NCBI RefSeq assembly: GCF_002847445.1
Contig: NZ_CP025430.1
Location: 1,240,001-1,304,000, forward strand
DNA: 64,000 bases
Origin: Paracoccus zhejiangensis
GTDB lineage: Bacteria > Pseudomonadota > Alphaproteobacteria > Rhodobacterales > Rhodobacteraceae
Reading direction: 5' to 3'
The position numbers and the translations under genes are program-made. Shown in pieces: positions 9,309 to 19,617 of this stretch (positions are counted from its first letter, which is position 1; every line of letters begins with the position of its first letter). The notes under the pieces were generated by a model that made no database searches, was not told the origin of the DNA, and was given only the letters and a program-made list of their open reading frames with translations.

Positions 9309-10166
9309 ATGAGCCAGCCCACAGCCCTGATCACCGGCGCCGCGCGCGGCATCGGGCTTGCTACCGCGCGGCTGTTCCTGGCCGAGGGCTGGCGGGTGGC
9401 GCTGGTCGATCGCGACGTGCCGGAGCTGGCGGTGGCCGAGGCTGAACTGGCCGACCCCGCTGCCCGGACCTTTGCCTGCGATGTCTCGGACGAGGCGCAG
9501 GTTGCCCAGATGATGGATGAGGTCGCCAACTGGGCGGGCCGGCTGGATGCGCTGGTCAACAATGCCGGAGTTGCCGATTTCGGCCCGATCGAGGACACCG
9601 GCTTCCAGCGCTGGCGCAGGGTCATGCAGACCAATCTGGACGGGGTGTTCCTGGTCAGCCAGGCGGCCATTCCGCTGCTGAAGCGTCAGGGCGGCGCGAT
9701 CTGCAACATCGCCTCGATCTCGGGCCTGCGCGGCTCGACCCTGCGGGTGGCCTATGGCACCTCGAAGGCGGCGGTCATGCAACTGACCCGGCAGCAGGCG
9801 GTGGAACTGGGGGAACACGGGATTCGCGCCAATTGCGTCGCCCCCGGCCCGGTCCGGACCAAGCTCGCCATGGCTGTCCACAGCCCCGAGATCATCGCCG
9901 CCTATCACGACGCCATCCCGCTGAACCGCTATGGCAGCGAGGCCGAGATCGGCGAGGTGATCCTGTTCTTGTGCAGCCGCAAGGCCAGCTATGTGACCGG
10001 CCAGACCGTTGCTGTCGATGGGGGGTTCGAAGCATCGGGGGTCGGCCTGCCGGCCTTGCGCAACCGCCGCAAGCAAGTGATCGTGCCGCGGCCGGTTAGA
10101 ATGTCGAAGGGGGAAACTGCCCGGGCGGGTCGTCAGCCACCCGCCCGGGCGGTAAGTTACTCGTAA
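9309..10166 (+). CDS. Short-chain dehydrogenase/reductase (SDR), classical type
   Basis: A 285-residue NAD(P)-dependent oxidoreductase. The cofactor motif TGAARGIG is at residues 9-16, NNAG near 88, catalytic Ser in IASISGL near 136, and YGTSK (Tyr and Lys) near 150; the segment APGPVRTKL follows. The Asp in LVDRD after the second strand favours NAD. GAGGAG precedes the ATG. Beyond the usual family end (about residue 250) there is a basic tail of some 35 residues whose last codons overlap the convergent small gene at 10157. It is divergent from the sugar symporter, so a sugar or polyol dehydrogenase is plausible but unproven. Confidence 0.85.
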   Translation: MSQPTALITGAARGIGLATARLFLAEGWRVALVDRDVPELAVAEAELADPAARTFACDVSDEAQVAQMMDEVANWAGRLDALVNNAGVADFGPIEDTGFQRWRRVMQTNLDGVFLVSQAAIPLLKRQGGAICNIASISGLRGSTLRVAYGTSKAAVMQLTRQQAVELGEHGIRANCVAPGPVRTKLAMAVHSPEIIAAYHDAIPLNRYGSEAEIGEVILFLCSRKASYVTGQTVAVDGGFEASGVGLPALRNRRKQVIVPRPVRMSKGETARAGRQPPARAVSYS

Positions 10167-10345
10167 ACCCGCGCCGTCAGCGACAACCCTTCCGGGCCGC
10201 GCCGATGACCGTTACTGGTCAGACTGGATGCAACGATCTCATAGCCGAAATCGATCTGATCCGCGGGGTAGCGCAGGAAACTCGGCATGTGATCCGAACC
10301 ATCCTGCTGCCCGCTCCGAATGCTGTCTTTATCGACTCTCGCCAT
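10157..10345 (-). CDS. Small hypothetical protein (62 residues)
   Basis: Minus-strand ORF beginning MARVDKDSIRSG with a GGAG sequence about 11 bases upstream of the ATG. The longer open frame back to 10525 lacks initiation signals. The product is polar, has no membrane segment or Cys, and ends LSLTARVYE. It overlaps the convergent SDR gene by 10 bases. No family is recognised, so this could be a lineage-specific gene or a chance ORF. Confidence 0.35.
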   Translation of the reverse strand: MARVDKDSIRSGQQDGSDHMPSFLRYPADQIDFGYEIVASSLTSNGHRRGPEGLSLTARVYE

Positions 10346-10633
10346 TTTGTTCACACTCCTACTGGTTACGCGGTACCGACCAGTCCGGGCTTCGGGCCGA
10401 AACGTCAGAAGCCTTGATCCCGGAAAACTCTTCAACAACCTGGTGGGGGGACTTGGCACCGTTACTGGAATGATATTGCGCCCGCCGGGCCGCCGGACCA
10501 AAAGCAATGCATTCGCTGCAGGCAAATCCTGACCAAAAAGACAGTTCCGCAGCCGGTTTCAGCCGGTGGTTGCCGCCGCACCCAGTCGCGCAAGCGAAGA
10601 ATCGCCCGGGAATAGAGAGAAATGACGGGTGTG
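10346..10633. other. Spacer between the small ORF and trxB
   Basis: Nearly 290 bases without a convincing gene. A plus-strand frame from 10320 begins with a hydrophobic stretch but has no ribosome site. A promoter for the minus-strand small gene may lie here; no good hexamer pair was found. Confidence 0.4.
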
Positions 10634-10653
10634 GTCGCGCCTTCGGGCGCGAC
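10634..10653 (-). terminator. Hairpin after trxB
   Basis: GTCGCGCC and GGCGCGAC form a perfect 8-bp stem around a stable TTCG tetraloop, 5 bases after the trxB stop. No T run follows, so it is either a weak terminator or an mRNA 3'-end stabiliser. Confidence 0.5.
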
Positions 10654-10658
10654 TCACC

Positions 10659-11681
<1,023 letters not shown>

Positions 11682-11793
11682 CTAGGTAATGTCCCGAGGC
11701 GCTGTTCGCAATGCACCGAAAATCGAGAAATAATATTGCGCAGGTCGGCCCTGCAGGATAGTTTCCGGCAAGCTTCAGACACAAGAGGGCAGC

Positions 11794-12294
11794 ATGGCAG
11801 GGGCAAAGCTGGACGAAATCGACCGTCACATTCTGGCCGAGCTGCAGGCCGACGGCCGCATGACCAATGTCGAACTGGCCCGCCGCGTCGGCATCTCGGC
11901 CCCGCCCTGCCTGCGCCGCGTCCGCGCGCTGGAGGAACTGGGCTATATCCGTGGCTACCACGCCGATATCGACCCGCGCGAGCTGGGATTCGAGGTGCAG
12001 GTCTTTGCCATGGTGCGGCTGGCCTCGCAGTCCGAGCGCGATCTTTCGGCCTTCGAGACGCTGTGCCGCGACTGGCCCCTGGTCCGCGAATGCCACATGC
12101 TGAACGGCGAGATCGACTTCATCCTGAAATGCGTCTCGCCTGATCTCTCGACCTTCCAGCGCTTCCTGACCGACAGCCTGACCGCCGCCCCGAACGTCGC
12201 CAGCGTCAAGACCTCGTTGGTCATCCGCTGCGCCAAGGACGAACCCGGCGTGCCCTTCGAGGTGGTTGAGGAACGGGTGCGCGAAGCGGGGTGA
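11794..12294 (+). CDS. Lrp/AsnC family transcriptional regulator
   Basis: A 166-residue regulator. Residues 1-60 form the winged helix-turn-helix ([39 protein letters not shown]), and 70-150 the ligand-binding, oligomer-forming RAM domain. Family members sense amino acids and control amino-acid uptake or metabolism. Divergent from trxB and followed without a gap by an acetyltransferase, it could act on the shared intergenic region, but the target is not shown by sequence. Single-domain size and motif order are fully typical. Confidence 0.93.
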   Translation: MAGAKLDEIDRHILAELQADGRMTNVELARRVGISAPPCLRRVRALEELGYIRGYHADIDPRELGFEVQVFAMVRLASQSERDLSAFETLCRDWPLVRECHMLNGEIDFILKCVSPDLSTFQRFLTDSLTAAPNVASVKTSLVIRCAKDEPGVPFEVVEERVREAG

Positions 12295-12305
12295 GAGGAA
12301 CCCCG

Positions 12306-12893
12306 ATGACGGGACCGACAGGCCGCAGCGAGCGGCAGAAAATGGCTGCGGGCGAGTGGTATCGCTGCATCGATGACGAACTTGACGCGCTGCGCTGGCA
12401 GGCCCGCCGGGCGGTTCACAGCCATAACAGCCTGCCGCCCGATCAACGCGGTTCGATGGCGCCCGAGTTGCATGCACTCTTTGCCGGCATCGGAGTGGGC
12501 GCCTTTCTCGAGGCGCCGTTCCATTGCACCTACGGCTTCAACATCAGCCTTGGCGATGCGGTCTACCTGAATGCCGGTGCGACCCTCTTGGACTGTGCTC
12601 CGATCCGCATCGGGTCGCGGACCATGCTGGGCCCGAACGTGCAGATCTATTGCGCCGAGCATCACAAGGACCGGGCCTTGCGCTCACAGGGGCTGGAGAT
12701 CGCGCTGCCGGTCCTGATCGGCGAGGATGTCTGGATCGGCGGTGGCGCGGTCATCCTGGGCGGCGTGACCATCGGCGATGGCGCGATCATCGGCGCGGGC
12801 AGCGTGGTCACCCGCGATGTCGCCGCCGGCGCAATGGTGGCGGGCAACCCGGCGCGGCTGATGGGGCGGGCTGCAGCTGATGGGCAGGCGTAG
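12306..12893 (+). CDS. Sugar O-acetyltransferase, maltose/nodulation acetyltransferase type (left-handed beta helix)
   Basis: A 195-residue acetyl-CoA-dependent transferase. The N-terminal [14 protein letters not shown] is the Mac domain typical of maltose/galactoside acetyltransferases. Hexapeptide repeats follow ([49 protein letters not shown]), with the catalytic His in AEHHKD near residue 115. A frame running into lrp (GTG 12291) is less likely than ATG 12306, which has GAGGAA upstream. It is probably cotranscribed with lrp. The stop codon is inside a large inverted repeat shared with the convergent pgeF. Confidence 0.9.
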   Translation: MTGPTGRSERQKMAAGEWYRCIDDELDALRWQARRAVHSHNSLPPDQRGSMAPELHALFAGIGVGAFLEAPFHCTYGFNISLGDAVYLNAGATLLDCAPIRIGSRTMLGPNVQIYCAEHHKDRALRSQGLEIALPVLIGEDVWIGGGAVILGGVTIGDGAIIGAGSVVTRDVAAGAMVAGNPARLMGRAAADGQA

Positions 12894-12962
12894 GGTGGGG
12901 TTTCACCCCACCAACCGTCGATATTGCGGGGTGTTACATGGTGGGGTGGAACCCCACCCTAC
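12890..12962. repeat. Nested inverted repeat between convergent genes (bidirectional terminator-like)
   Basis: Arms 12890-12912 and 12940-12962 are reverse complements over 23 bases with one mismatch. Each arm is itself a hairpin (GGTGGGG pairing with CCCCACC). The TAG in each arm's GTAGGG is the stop codon of the acetyltransferase on one strand and of pgeF on the other. This may be a REP-like element that also ends both transcripts. Confidence 0.75.
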
Positions 12963-13723
12963 AGCGAAATCGCCGAGATCAGCCGTCCGTAATCCACCTC
13001 GCCCGCATGGGTGGTGCGGCGATAGCTGAAGAAGCGCTCGGGGTCGGAATAGGTGCAATGGCGCGACCATTCGGCCTCGACCCCCGCCGCGCGCAGGCGC
13101 ATCAACCCATAGCCGGGCAGGTCGAACATCGGGCGACCGTTCGGGCCACCGGCGAAGAAGCGGGCGTTCTCCGCGTCCTCGTCGGTGAAGGTTTCCATGA
13201 AATCCGGGCCGACCTCATAGGCGCGCTGGCTGATCGTCGGGCCGATCACGGCGCGGATGTTTTCCGCCCCCGATGCGCGCATGGCCGAAACCGTCGCCTC
13301 CAGCACGCCGTTCAGCGCGCCCTTCCAGCCGGCATGGGCCGCGCCGATTACCCCGGCCTCGGGGTCGGCGAACAGCACCGGCTGGCAATCGGCGGTCAGC
13401 ACCCCCAGCGCGATGCCGGGCCGCGCCGTCACCAGCGCATCGGCGCGGATCTGCTGGCAATCCGCCGGCAGCATCGCCTCGTCGATCACCACCACATCGG
13501 GCGAATGGACCTGATGCACCGTGGCGAGATCAGCTGGCGCGACGCCCATCGCATGGGCCACGCGGCCGCGATTGACCTCGACCGCCTCGGTCTGGTCCGA
13601 CGAGCCGCGACCGCAATTCAGCCCGGCGAACAGGCCCGAGCTTGCCCCGCCCTTGCGGGTGAAGAAGCCGTGCCGGACGGGCTCCAGCAGCGGGTGGGTC
13701 AATATCTCAAGCATGGTCTGCAT
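12959..13723 (-). CDS. pgeF: Purine nucleoside phosphorylase / polyphenol oxidase family (YfiH, PgeF)
   Basis: A 254-residue YfiH/DUF152 protein. Zinc ligands are visible in the expected order: His in HQVHS near residue 71, Cys in TADCQPV near 112, and His in AHAGWKG near 131. Family members phosphorolyse or deaminate purine nucleosides and edit peptidoglycan precursors. It overlaps the end of the upstream methyltransferase gene, so it belongs to an lgt-midA-pgeF operon. ATG 13723 and ATG 13714 are both possible starts; neither has a strong ribosome site, as expected for translational coupling. Confidence 0.92.
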   Translation of the reverse strand: MQTMLEILTHPLLEPVRHGFFTRKGGASSGLFAGLNCGRGSSDQTEAVEVNRGRVAHAMGVAPADLATVHQVHSPDVVVIDEAMLPADCQQIRADALVTARPGIALGVLTADCQPVLFADPEAGVIGAAHAGWKGALNGVLEATVSAMRASGAENIRAVIGPTISQRAYEVGPDFMETFTDEDAENARFFAGGPNGRPMFDLPGYGLMRLRAAGVEAEWSRHCTYSDPERFFSYRRTTHAGEVDYGRLISAISL

Positions 13724-14765
13724 CGGGGTTCAGCGCGACAAAACCGGGAACGGGAGGGGCGGTCTCCGGCCAGATGGCCAGCATCTTGAACAGGTGACCC
13801 ATTTCATCCGCGTGGGTCAAGCGGTGAAGCGCCGCCATCGCCCCCGCATCGCCTGCGGCCTCCAGTCGCGCCGCCCGCGCCTCGATCCCCATGGATCTGA
13901 GCCAGTCGCCCTGATGAACCGGTTTCGAAGCGACGGCTCCCGCCCGGATCGCCGCCGCCGCCAGCGGGGCGAAATCGACATGCGCGGTCAGGTCGGCCTC
14001 GCCGGGATGGGCCAGCGGGTCGTCGAAGGCGTGGTTTCGCAGCGCCTGAAAGGTGTCGCCGCTGCCATTCCAGCCGCCGTAATCCGCAATGATCGCCGCC
14101 CCGCCATGGGTGGCGATGCGGCTGGCGATGGCCTCGATGATGGCGGGTGCCTGCGGGCAAATCTCGTAGATCTCGCCCAATTCGCCCGCGCGCGGCAGAT
14201 CGACCGGCGGGGCGAGGCCAAGGGTCAACTGCTCTCCCTCCAGCCCCACGACGCGCTCGGACCAGCCTGTCTCGACCCGCTGGAATTGCCGGATCGGCAG
14301 CGCGTCGAAAAACTCGTTCGCCATCAGGAACAAGGGCTTCTGCGGCAAATCCTCGACCGTATCGAGATGTCGCACCTGCCCCAGGCGCTCGCGCTGGACG
14401 CCCCGCAGATGCGGCGAGGCCTCGATCAGCGCCACCTCGGCGGCCTTGCCCATGCCCGGCGCGACCCGGATCGCGCGCCGCATATCCGCCATCAGCGTGC
14501 CGCGCCCCGGCCCCGGCTCGGCCAGCGTGAAGGGGGCGGGGCTGCCCTGATCCAGCCAGGACTGCGCCAGGGCAAGGCCGCACAGCTCTCCGAACATCTG
14601 GCTGATCTCGGGCGCGGTGGTGAAATCGCCCGCCGCGCCAAAGGGATCGCGCGTAGAATAATAGCCATGCGCCGGATGCAGCAGGCAGGTTTCCATGTAC
14701 TCGGCCAGCGTGATCGGGCCGCTGGCACGGATCTGCCGGGCGATGATCGCGGCCAGCGGCGTCAT
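13707..14765 (-). CDS. Class I SAM-dependent methyltransferase, MidA/NDUFAF7 family
   Basis: A 352-residue homologue of the mitochondrial complex I assembly methyltransferase NDUFAF7 (MidA, DUF185), which dimethylates an Arg in complex I in eukaryotes. Seen are [21 protein letters not shown] near residue 29, [16 protein letters not shown] near 82 (SAM site), and [12 protein letters not shown] near 148. The start ATG overlaps the lgt stop as ATGA. The coding frame continues open far upstream but only inside lgt. In bacteria the substrate is uncertain; complex I is the obvious candidate. Confidence 0.9.
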   Translation of the reverse strand: MTPLAAIIARQIRASGPITLAEYMETCLLHPAHGYYSTRDPFGAAGDFTTAPEISQMFGELCGLALAQSWLDQGSPAPFTLAEPGPGRGTLMADMRRAIRVAPGMGKAAEVALIEASPHLRGVQRERLGQVRHLDTVEDLPQKPLFLMANEFFDALPIRQFQRVETGWSERVVGLEGEQLTLGLAPPVDLPRAGELGEIYEICPQAPAIIEAIASRIATHGGAAIIADYGGWNGSGDTFQALRNHAFDDPLAHPGEADLTAHVDFAPLAAAAIRAGAVASKPVHQGDWLRSMGIEARAARLEAAGDAGAMAALHRLTHADEMGHLFKMLAIWPETAPPVPGFVALNPDADHA

Positions 14766-15610
14766 GCCGGGGCGGCAGCCCTGCGGGCGCGCAGGATGAA
14801 GAAGAGGCCGATCAGCACCATCGGCAGCGACAGCAGCTGGCCCATGCTGAGGCCCCAGACCGGCCCGCCGATGACATGGCCAAGCGGGTTGTCGGGGGTG
14901 ATGAACTGCGCATCGGCCACCCGGAACAGCTCGACGAACATGCGCGACAGGCCGTAGCCCAGAAGGAACACACCGAAGGCCAGCCCCGGACGCATCAGCC
15001 CGCCTGCGCGCACCAGTGCCCAGAGGATCAGGCCGAGGGCCAGCCCTTCCAGCCCCGCTTCGTAAAGCTGGCTCGGATGGCGGGCGAAGGAATCGCCGGG
15101 GAAGATCACCCCCCAGGGCAGATCGGTCGGCCGGCCCCACAGCTCGGCATTGATGAAATTGGCGATACGGCCAAAGAACAATCCAACCGGCGCCACCACG
15201 GCCAAGGCATCGGCCAGCCGCAGCGGCGGAATCGCGTGGCGGCGGGCATAAAGATAGGCCGCGACGATCACCCCGGCAAAACCGCCGTGAAAGCTCATGC
15301 CGCCCAGCCAGACCTTGGGAATGTCCAGCGGATTGGCGAGGTAATAGGCGGGTTCATAGAAGAGGACGAAGCCCAACCGCCCGCCGACGATCACGCCAAG
15401 GATGATCGAGGTCAGCAGGTCATCGACCAGTTCGGGCCGCATCGGCGAAGTCCCGCCCCAGAGCGCGGGGCGGCGCATCAGCATGACCACCAGCCGCCAG
15501 CCGATGACCAGCCCCGCTAGGTAGGCCAGCGCATACCAGCGCAAGGACAGCGACAGCCCGCCAAGATTGATGGTGAAGATCTCGGGGCTGATATCGGGAA
15601 AGGGGATCAT
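14762..15610 (-). CDS. lgt: Prolipoprotein diacylglyceryl transferase
   Basis: A 282-residue inner-membrane enzyme transferring diacylglycerol from phosphatidylglycerol to the lipobox Cys of prolipoproteins, the first step of lipoprotein maturation. Seven hydrophobic segments are apparent. The Lgt signature with [19 protein letters not shown] near residue 142 and HPSQLYEA near 180 is present. ATG 15610 (MIPFPDIS) is chosen because it has GAGG upstream and matches the family start; an open frame to 15706 has no support. First gene of an lgt-midA-pgeF operon, divergent from ubiK. Confidence 0.96.
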   Translation of the reverse strand: MIPFPDISPEIFTINLGGLSLSLRWYALAYLAGLVIGWRLVVMLMRRPALWGGTSPMRPELVDDLLTSIILGVIVGGRLGFVLFYEPAYYLANPLDIPKVWLGGMSFHGGFAGVIVAAYLYARRHAIPPLRLADALAVVAPVGLFFGRIANFINAELWGRPTDLPWGVIFPGDSFARHPSQLYEAGLEGLALGLILWALVRAGGLMRPGLAFGVFLLGYGLSRMFVELFRVADAQFITPDNPLGHVIGGPVWGLSMGQLLSLPMVLIGLFFILRARRAAAPA

Positions 15611-15739
15611 GGGGCCTCGGGTCTTCCAGCGGGTGACGTTTCGCGCGGCAGGCTTAGCGGCCAGACCCGCGCTGTCAACATTGAACCCCGCCCGCTTCTG
15701 GCCCATATGGATGACAATTCAGTCAGGAAGGACGCCCCG

Positions 15740-15988
15740 ATGAGCACGAATAACCGCTTCTTCGACGACATGTCGAAGCTCATGACCAATGCGATGGGCG
15801 TGGCGCAGGGCGCGCGCAGCGAGGCCGAGAACGCGATGAAATCCTGGGTCGACCGCTGGCTGGCCGACCGCGATTTCGTCACCCGCGAGGAATTCGAGGC
15901 GGTGCGCGACATGGCGATCAAGGCCCGCACCGAGAATGCCGAGCTGAAAACACGGCTCGACGCGCTCGAGAAAAAGCTCAACGCCTGA
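15740..15988 (+). CDS. ubiK: Ubiquinone biosynthesis accessory factor UbiK (BMFP family)
   Basis: An 82-residue membrane-associated helical protein. The N-terminal half is an amphipathic helix (FFDDMSKLMTNAMGVAQGAR), and the C-terminal half (TREEFEAVRDMAI to LKTRLDALEKKL) is the coiled coil diagnostic of BMFP/YqiC proteins. UbiK trimers help the Ubi enzyme complex and bind membranes. The start ATG 15740 follows a GGAAGG site. Divergent from lgt by 129 bases. Confidence 0.9.
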   Translation: MSTNNRFFDDMSKLMTNAMGVAQGARSEAENAMKSWVDRWLADRDFVTREEFEAVRDMAIKARTENAELKTRLDALEKKLNA

Positions 15989-15990
15989 GC

Positions 15991-16296
15991 TCAGGGCGCC
16001 AGCCGGTCCTTCAGCGCGCCTGATCGGTCGTAGAGCAGCACCTCGCCCGCATCCGTCACCACGACGATGAACTCGCGGGCGAAGGTGACTGCCTCGGCGG
16101 TTGCACCCTCGGGCAGGCTGATAGAGGCGGGCAGGTCGGGCAGCATCGGCTGGCTGAGGCGCATCCACAGCAGCACCACGATGGCGATGATCCCCAGCCC
16201 CATTACCACGGCGAGCCCGGTGACCAGCATCTTCAGCCAGCGCAGTTCCGGCACCGCGTCCGCCGCCGCCTTCCAGTCCCTGTCGTCCTGATCCAT
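15991..16296 (-). CDS. Single-span membrane protein, DUF6476-like
   Basis: About 101 residues: a short cytosolic start, one transmembrane helix (LKMLVTGLAVVMGLGIIAIVVLLW, residues ~22-45), and a small periplasmic beta domain with FIVVVTDAGEVLLYDRSGAL. It resembles the uncharacterised DUF6476 proteins of Rhodobacteraceae. ATG 16296 is preferred; an alternative at 16326 would overlap the divergent rluD start. The stop is 2 bases from ubiK, so the two converge. Function unknown. Confidence 0.75.
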   Translation of the reverse strand: MDQDDRDWKAAADAVPELRWLKMLVTGLAVVMGLGIIAIVVLLWMRLSQPMLPDLPASISLPEGATAEAVTFAREFIVVVTDAGEVLLYDRSGALKDRLAP

Positions 16297-16324
16297 ATTG
16301 CCCTGACCCCTATTGCCCTGACCC

Positions 16325-17344
16325 ATGTCCGACCTTCTTGTGACCATCCCGGCCAATCCGCCCGACCGGCTTGATAAGGCCCTTGCCGCCGCAGTGCCAG
16401 AGGCAGCGGCCCTGTCGCGCTCGCGCCTTGCCCGGCTGATCGCCGATGGCGCGGTCAGCGGACCTGCGGGCGTGATGCGCGACGGCAAGGCGCGGGTGGC
16501 CGAGGGGCAGGAGTACCGCATCACCATCCCCGACCCCGAGCCTGTCGAGACCCTGCCGCAGGCGATCCCGCTGGTCATCGCCTACGAGGATGACGACCTG
16601 ATCGTCATCGACAAGCCCGCCGGCATGGTCGTCCACCCGGCCCCCGGCTCGCCCCGTGACACGCTGGTCAATGCCCTGCTGGCCCATTGCGGCGAGACGC
16701 TGTCGGGCATCGGCGGCGAGAAGCGGCCGGGCATTGTCCACCGGATCGACAAGGACACCTCGGGTCTTCTGGTGGTGGCGAAATCCGACCGCGCCCATCA
16801 CGGACTTGCCGCGCAATTCGAGGCGCATTCGGCGCAGCGCCGCTACCTGGCGCTGGCCCATGGGGTGATCGACGCCGCCGATCCGCGCCTGCGCGGCGTG
16901 CCGGGCGTGGGGTTCGAGGAACCGGGCCTCTTGAAGATCACCACCCGGCTTGCCCGCCACCCGACCGACCGGCAGAAGCAGGCGGTCTATTTCGACAAGG
17001 GCCGCCACGCGGTCACCCGCGCGCGGCTGCTGGAAGCCTTCGGCAAGCCGCCCGTCGCGATGCTGGTCGAATGCCGGCTGGAGACCGGGCGCACCCACCA
17101 GATCCGCGTCCATATGGCCCATGCCGGGCTGGGGCTTATCGGCGATCCGGTCTATGGAGGCTCGCGCAAGGCCTCGGCCAAGGCACTGGGGGATGTGGCG
17201 GCGGAGGTCGCCGCCTTCCCGCGCCAGGCGCTGCATGCCGCGCATCTGGGCTTTGACCACCCGGTCACCGGCGAGGCGCTGGGGTTCGACAGCCCGCTGC
17301 CCCCGGACATGGCCGATCTGCTGGCCCGGCTGCGCGCGGTGTGA
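16325..17344 (+). CDS. RluA-family 23S rRNA pseudouridine synthase (RluD-like)
   Basis: A 339-residue enzyme isomerising uridine to pseudouridine in large-subunit rRNA. The S4 RNA-binding domain occupies residues ~13-70 (RLDKAL...SRSRLARLIADGAV), and the catalytic Asp is in HRIDKDTSGLLVVAK near 140, with RTHQIRVHM near 258 completing the active site. Domain order and length fit RluD/RluC. rpoH follows 186 bases downstream with its own promoter. The symbol rluD is likely but the exact target positions are not shown by sequence. Confidence 0.93.
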   Translation: MSDLLVTIPANPPDRLDKALAAAVPEAAALSRSRLARLIADGAVSGPAGVMRDGKARVAEGQEYRITIPDPEPVETLPQAIPLVIAYEDDDLIVIDKPAGMVVHPAPGSPRDTLVNALLAHCGETLSGIGGEKRPGIVHRIDKDTSGLLVVAKSDRAHHGLAAQFEAHSAQRRYLALAHGVIDAADPRLRGVPGVGFEEPGLLKITTRLARHPTDRQKQAVYFDKGRHAVTRARLLEAFGKPPVAMLVECRLETGRTHQIRVHMAHAGLGLIGDPVYGGSRKASAKALGDVAAEVAAFPRQALHAAHLGFDHPVTGEALGFDSPLPPDMADLLARLRAV

Positions 17345-17369
17345 GCGTTCCGCCCCAATCAGATCGCCC

Positions 17370-17398
17370 TTGACGGAAACGTTACCGCTACCTAGATT
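17370..17398 (+). promoter_or_regulatory. rpoH promoter
   Basis: TTGACG (17370-17375) and TAGATT (17393-17398) are separated by exactly 17 bases, about 130 bases before the rpoH start. The CTTGA at the -35 would also suit sigma-32-type recognition, so heat-shock autoregulation is possible. Best promoter match I found in the window. Confidence 0.6.
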
Positions 17399-17530
17399 GC
17401 ATCTCCCGCGCGCTGCGGCACTATTTTGCCGAGCCACGACCGCGCCATCGGCGCGGTGCAGCCAAGCCCGCCCCTGCGGAACGATGATCGCGGCGGCGGC
17501 GTTTCCTTCCTGACCTGAAAGTGCATCCAC

Positions 17531-18439
17531 ATGGCGAATTACACCGGTCTTCCCGCCCCCAGCCCTGAACAGGGTCTGAACCGCTATCTTCAGGAAATCC
17601 GCAAGTTCCCTCTGCTGGAACCGGAAGAGGAATACATGCTGGCCAAGGCCTGGGCCGACCACGAGGACAGCGAGGCCGCCCACAAGATGGTGACCAGCCA
17701 CCTGCGCCTGGCCGCCAAGATCGCCATGGGCTATCGCGGCTATGGCCTGCCGCAGGCCGAGGTGATCTCGGAAGCCAATGTCGGGCTGATGCAGGCGGTA
17801 AAACGCTTTGACCCGGAAAAGGGTTTCCGCCTTGCCACCTATGCGATGTGGTGGATCCGCGCCTCGATCCAGGAATATATCCTGCGGTCCTGGTCCTTGG
17901 TGAAGATGGGCACGACCAGCGCGCAGAAAAAGCTGTTCTTCAACCTGCGCAAGGCCAAGAACAAGATCGGTGCGCTGGAAGAGGGCGATCTGCGCCCGGA
18001 AAACGTCGCCCAGATCGCCCATGACCTGAACGTCACCGAGCAGGAAGTGATCGACATGAACCGCCGCATGTCGGGCGGTGATGCCTCGCTGAACGCGCAG
18101 GTGGGGTCCTCGGATGGCGACAGCACGGCGCAATGGCAGGATTGGCTGGAAGACGAGGATGCCAACCAGGCCGAGGCCTTTGCCGAGGCCGACGAGTTGG
18201 ACACCCGGCGCAACATGCTGATCCAGGCGATGGATGTGCTGAACGACCGCGAGAAGGACATCCTGATGGAACGCCGCCTGCGCGACGAGCCGATGACGCT
18301 GGAAGACCTTTCGGCGCGTTACGATGTCTCGCGCGAGCGGATCCGCCAGATCGAGGTACGCGCCTTCGAGAAGCTGCAGGACCGGATGCGGGTTCTGGCC
18401 CGCGACAAGGGCATGAGCGTTCCCGAACAGGCGGTGTGA
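17531..18439 (+). CDS. rpoH: RNA polymerase sigma-32 factor
   Basis: A 302-residue alternative sigma factor directing heat-shock transcription, including groESL. Region 2 is around residues 50-120 (HLRLAAKIAMGYRGYGLPQ, EKGFRLATYAMWWIRASIQEY). The RpoH-specific box QKKLFFNLRKAKNKI is near 137, and region 4 helix-turn-helix (MTLEDLSARYDVSRERIRQIE) near 256. The box distinguishes it from RpoD. A good promoter precedes it. Rhodobacterales often carry two rpoH genes; which paralogue this is cannot be told here. Confidence 0.96.
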   Translation: MANYTGLPAPSPEQGLNRYLQEIRKFPLLEPEEEYMLAKAWADHEDSEAAHKMVTSHLRLAAKIAMGYRGYGLPQAEVISEANVGLMQAVKRFDPEKGFRLATYAMWWIRASIQEYILRSWSLVKMGTTSAQKKLFFNLRKAKNKIGALEEGDLRPENVAQIAHDLNVTEQEVIDMNRRMSGGDASLNAQVGSSDGDSTAQWQDWLEDEDANQAEAFAEADELDTRRNMLIQAMDVLNDREKDILMERRLRDEPMTLEDLSARYDVSRERIRQIEVRAFEKLQDRMRVLARDKGMSVPEQAV

Positions 18440-18587
18440 TCGCCCCCGCCCAACCCTTGGGCTGCTGCCAGATGAACGGGCTGCGGCGCGGTTTCCCTGC
18501 CGCGCCGATTGACCCGCCGTGCCGGGCGGCTATGGTCATTGCAAGGCGGCGGAGTGAGCGCATTCCGCCCGAGGCAGGCAGGCATCC

Positions 18588-19610
18588 ATGACGGCGCTGA
18601 CCGAGTTCATACGGCTGGAATCCCCGGGCGCCTGGCGCGCCGGGCCGGATCAGCGCTTGCAGGAGGTCGTCGTCTCGGTCGGCGATGCGACGCTGATTCT
18701 GACCGATCCCCGCTCGGACCGGCCCTTGGCGCATTGGTCGCTGCCCGCCGTCACCCGGCTCAATCCCGGGCAGATGCCGGCGCTTTATTCGCCGACGGCC
18801 GATGCGCCCGACGAGCAGCTGGAGATCACCGAAGAGTTGATGATCGACGCGATCGAGCGGGTTCATCGCGCCATCGAATCGCGCCGCGCCCATCCGGGCC
18901 GGCTGCGCGGCGGGCTGACGCTGGCGGCGGCGCTGGCGATGGTCGTGGGGCTGGTCTTCTGGCTGCCCGGCGCGCTGGTGCGCTATGCCGGGCGCATCGC
19001 GCCCCCGGCGCAGGCGGCGCAGATCGGCGATGCGGTCCAGGCCGAGATCGCCCGCTCGACCGGGGCGGCCTGCCACCGGGTCGCGGGCGACGGGGTGCTG
19101 CAACATCTGGCCACCCGGCTTCTGGACCCCGGCGCGCGGATCGTCGTGCTGCCTGCGGATCTGCGGGGGGCAAGGCGGCTGCCGGGGGATCTCTATCTCA
19201 TCGGCACCGATCTTCTGGCCGAGACCTCCAGCCCCGAAACCGTCGCCGGTCATCTCTTGGCGGCCTCGCTGGCCAGCCCGCCCGGTTCCGTGCTGCAGGA
19301 GGCGCTGGACCATGCCGGCCCGCGCGCGGCGATCCAGCTCCTGACCTCGGGCAAGCTGCCCGCCGGCGCGTTGACGGGCTATGGCGAAGCGCGGCTGTCC
19401 CAGCCCCTGCCCCGGCCCGATGATGGGGTGCTTTTGGAGGCGATGGCGCAGAAGGGCGTGCCGGCCGAACCCTATGCCCGCTCGCTGGACCCCACGGGGG
19501 AATCGGTCCTGGGGCTGATCGAGGCCGATCCTTACCGCCTGCAGGCCCCGCCCGCCGCGCTGCTGACCGACCGGCAATGGCTGGCGCTGCAGCAGATCTG
19601 CGCCGGCTGA
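18588..19610 (+). CDS. Single-span membrane protein of unknown function
   Basis: A 340-residue protein: cytosolic N-terminal ~105 residues, one transmembrane helix (LTLAAALAMVVGLVFWLPGALV, ~107-128), then a periplasmic region with two Cys-poor alpha/beta segments (ARIVVLPADLRGARRLPGDLYLIG, AETSSPETVAGHLLAASLA). The pattern around GTDLLAE with later HLLAASL faintly recalls membrane-anchored metallopeptidases, but no HExxH is present (the position reads AGHLL). It follows rpoH by 149 bases. Probably a conserved Rhodobacteraceae protein; function unknown. Confidence 0.75.
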   Translation: MTALTEFIRLESPGAWRAGPDQRLQEVVVSVGDATLILTDPRSDRPLAHWSLPAVTRLNPGQMPALYSPTADAPDEQLEITEELMIDAIERVHRAIESRRAHPGRLRGGLTLAAALAMVVGLVFWLPGALVRYAGRIAPPAQAAQIGDAVQAEIARSTGAACHRVAGDGVLQHLATRLLDPGARIVVLPADLRGARRLPGDLYLIGTDLLAETSSPETVAGHLLAASLASPPGSVLQEALDHAGPRAAIQLLTSGKLPAGALTGYGEARLSQPLPRPDDGVLLEAMAQKGVPAEPYARSLDPTGESVLGLIEADPYRLQAPPAALLTDRQWLALQQICAG

Positions 19611-19617
19611 TCCGTCC

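Noticed and set aside
10320..10532. Plus-strand ORF with a hydrophobic N-terminus near trxB
   Set aside because: No ribosome site and its hydrophobic run is opposite the start of the minus-strand small gene; evidence is weaker than for that gene.
18484..18507. rpoH terminator
   Set aside because: CGGCGCGG/CCGCGCCG gives an 8-bp stem but with no T run and inside very GC-rich sequence, so I do not call it.
18588..19610. Membrane-anchored M48-type peptidase
   Set aside because: The region around GHLLAASL only loosely recalls such enzymes and the HExxH zinc motif is absent.
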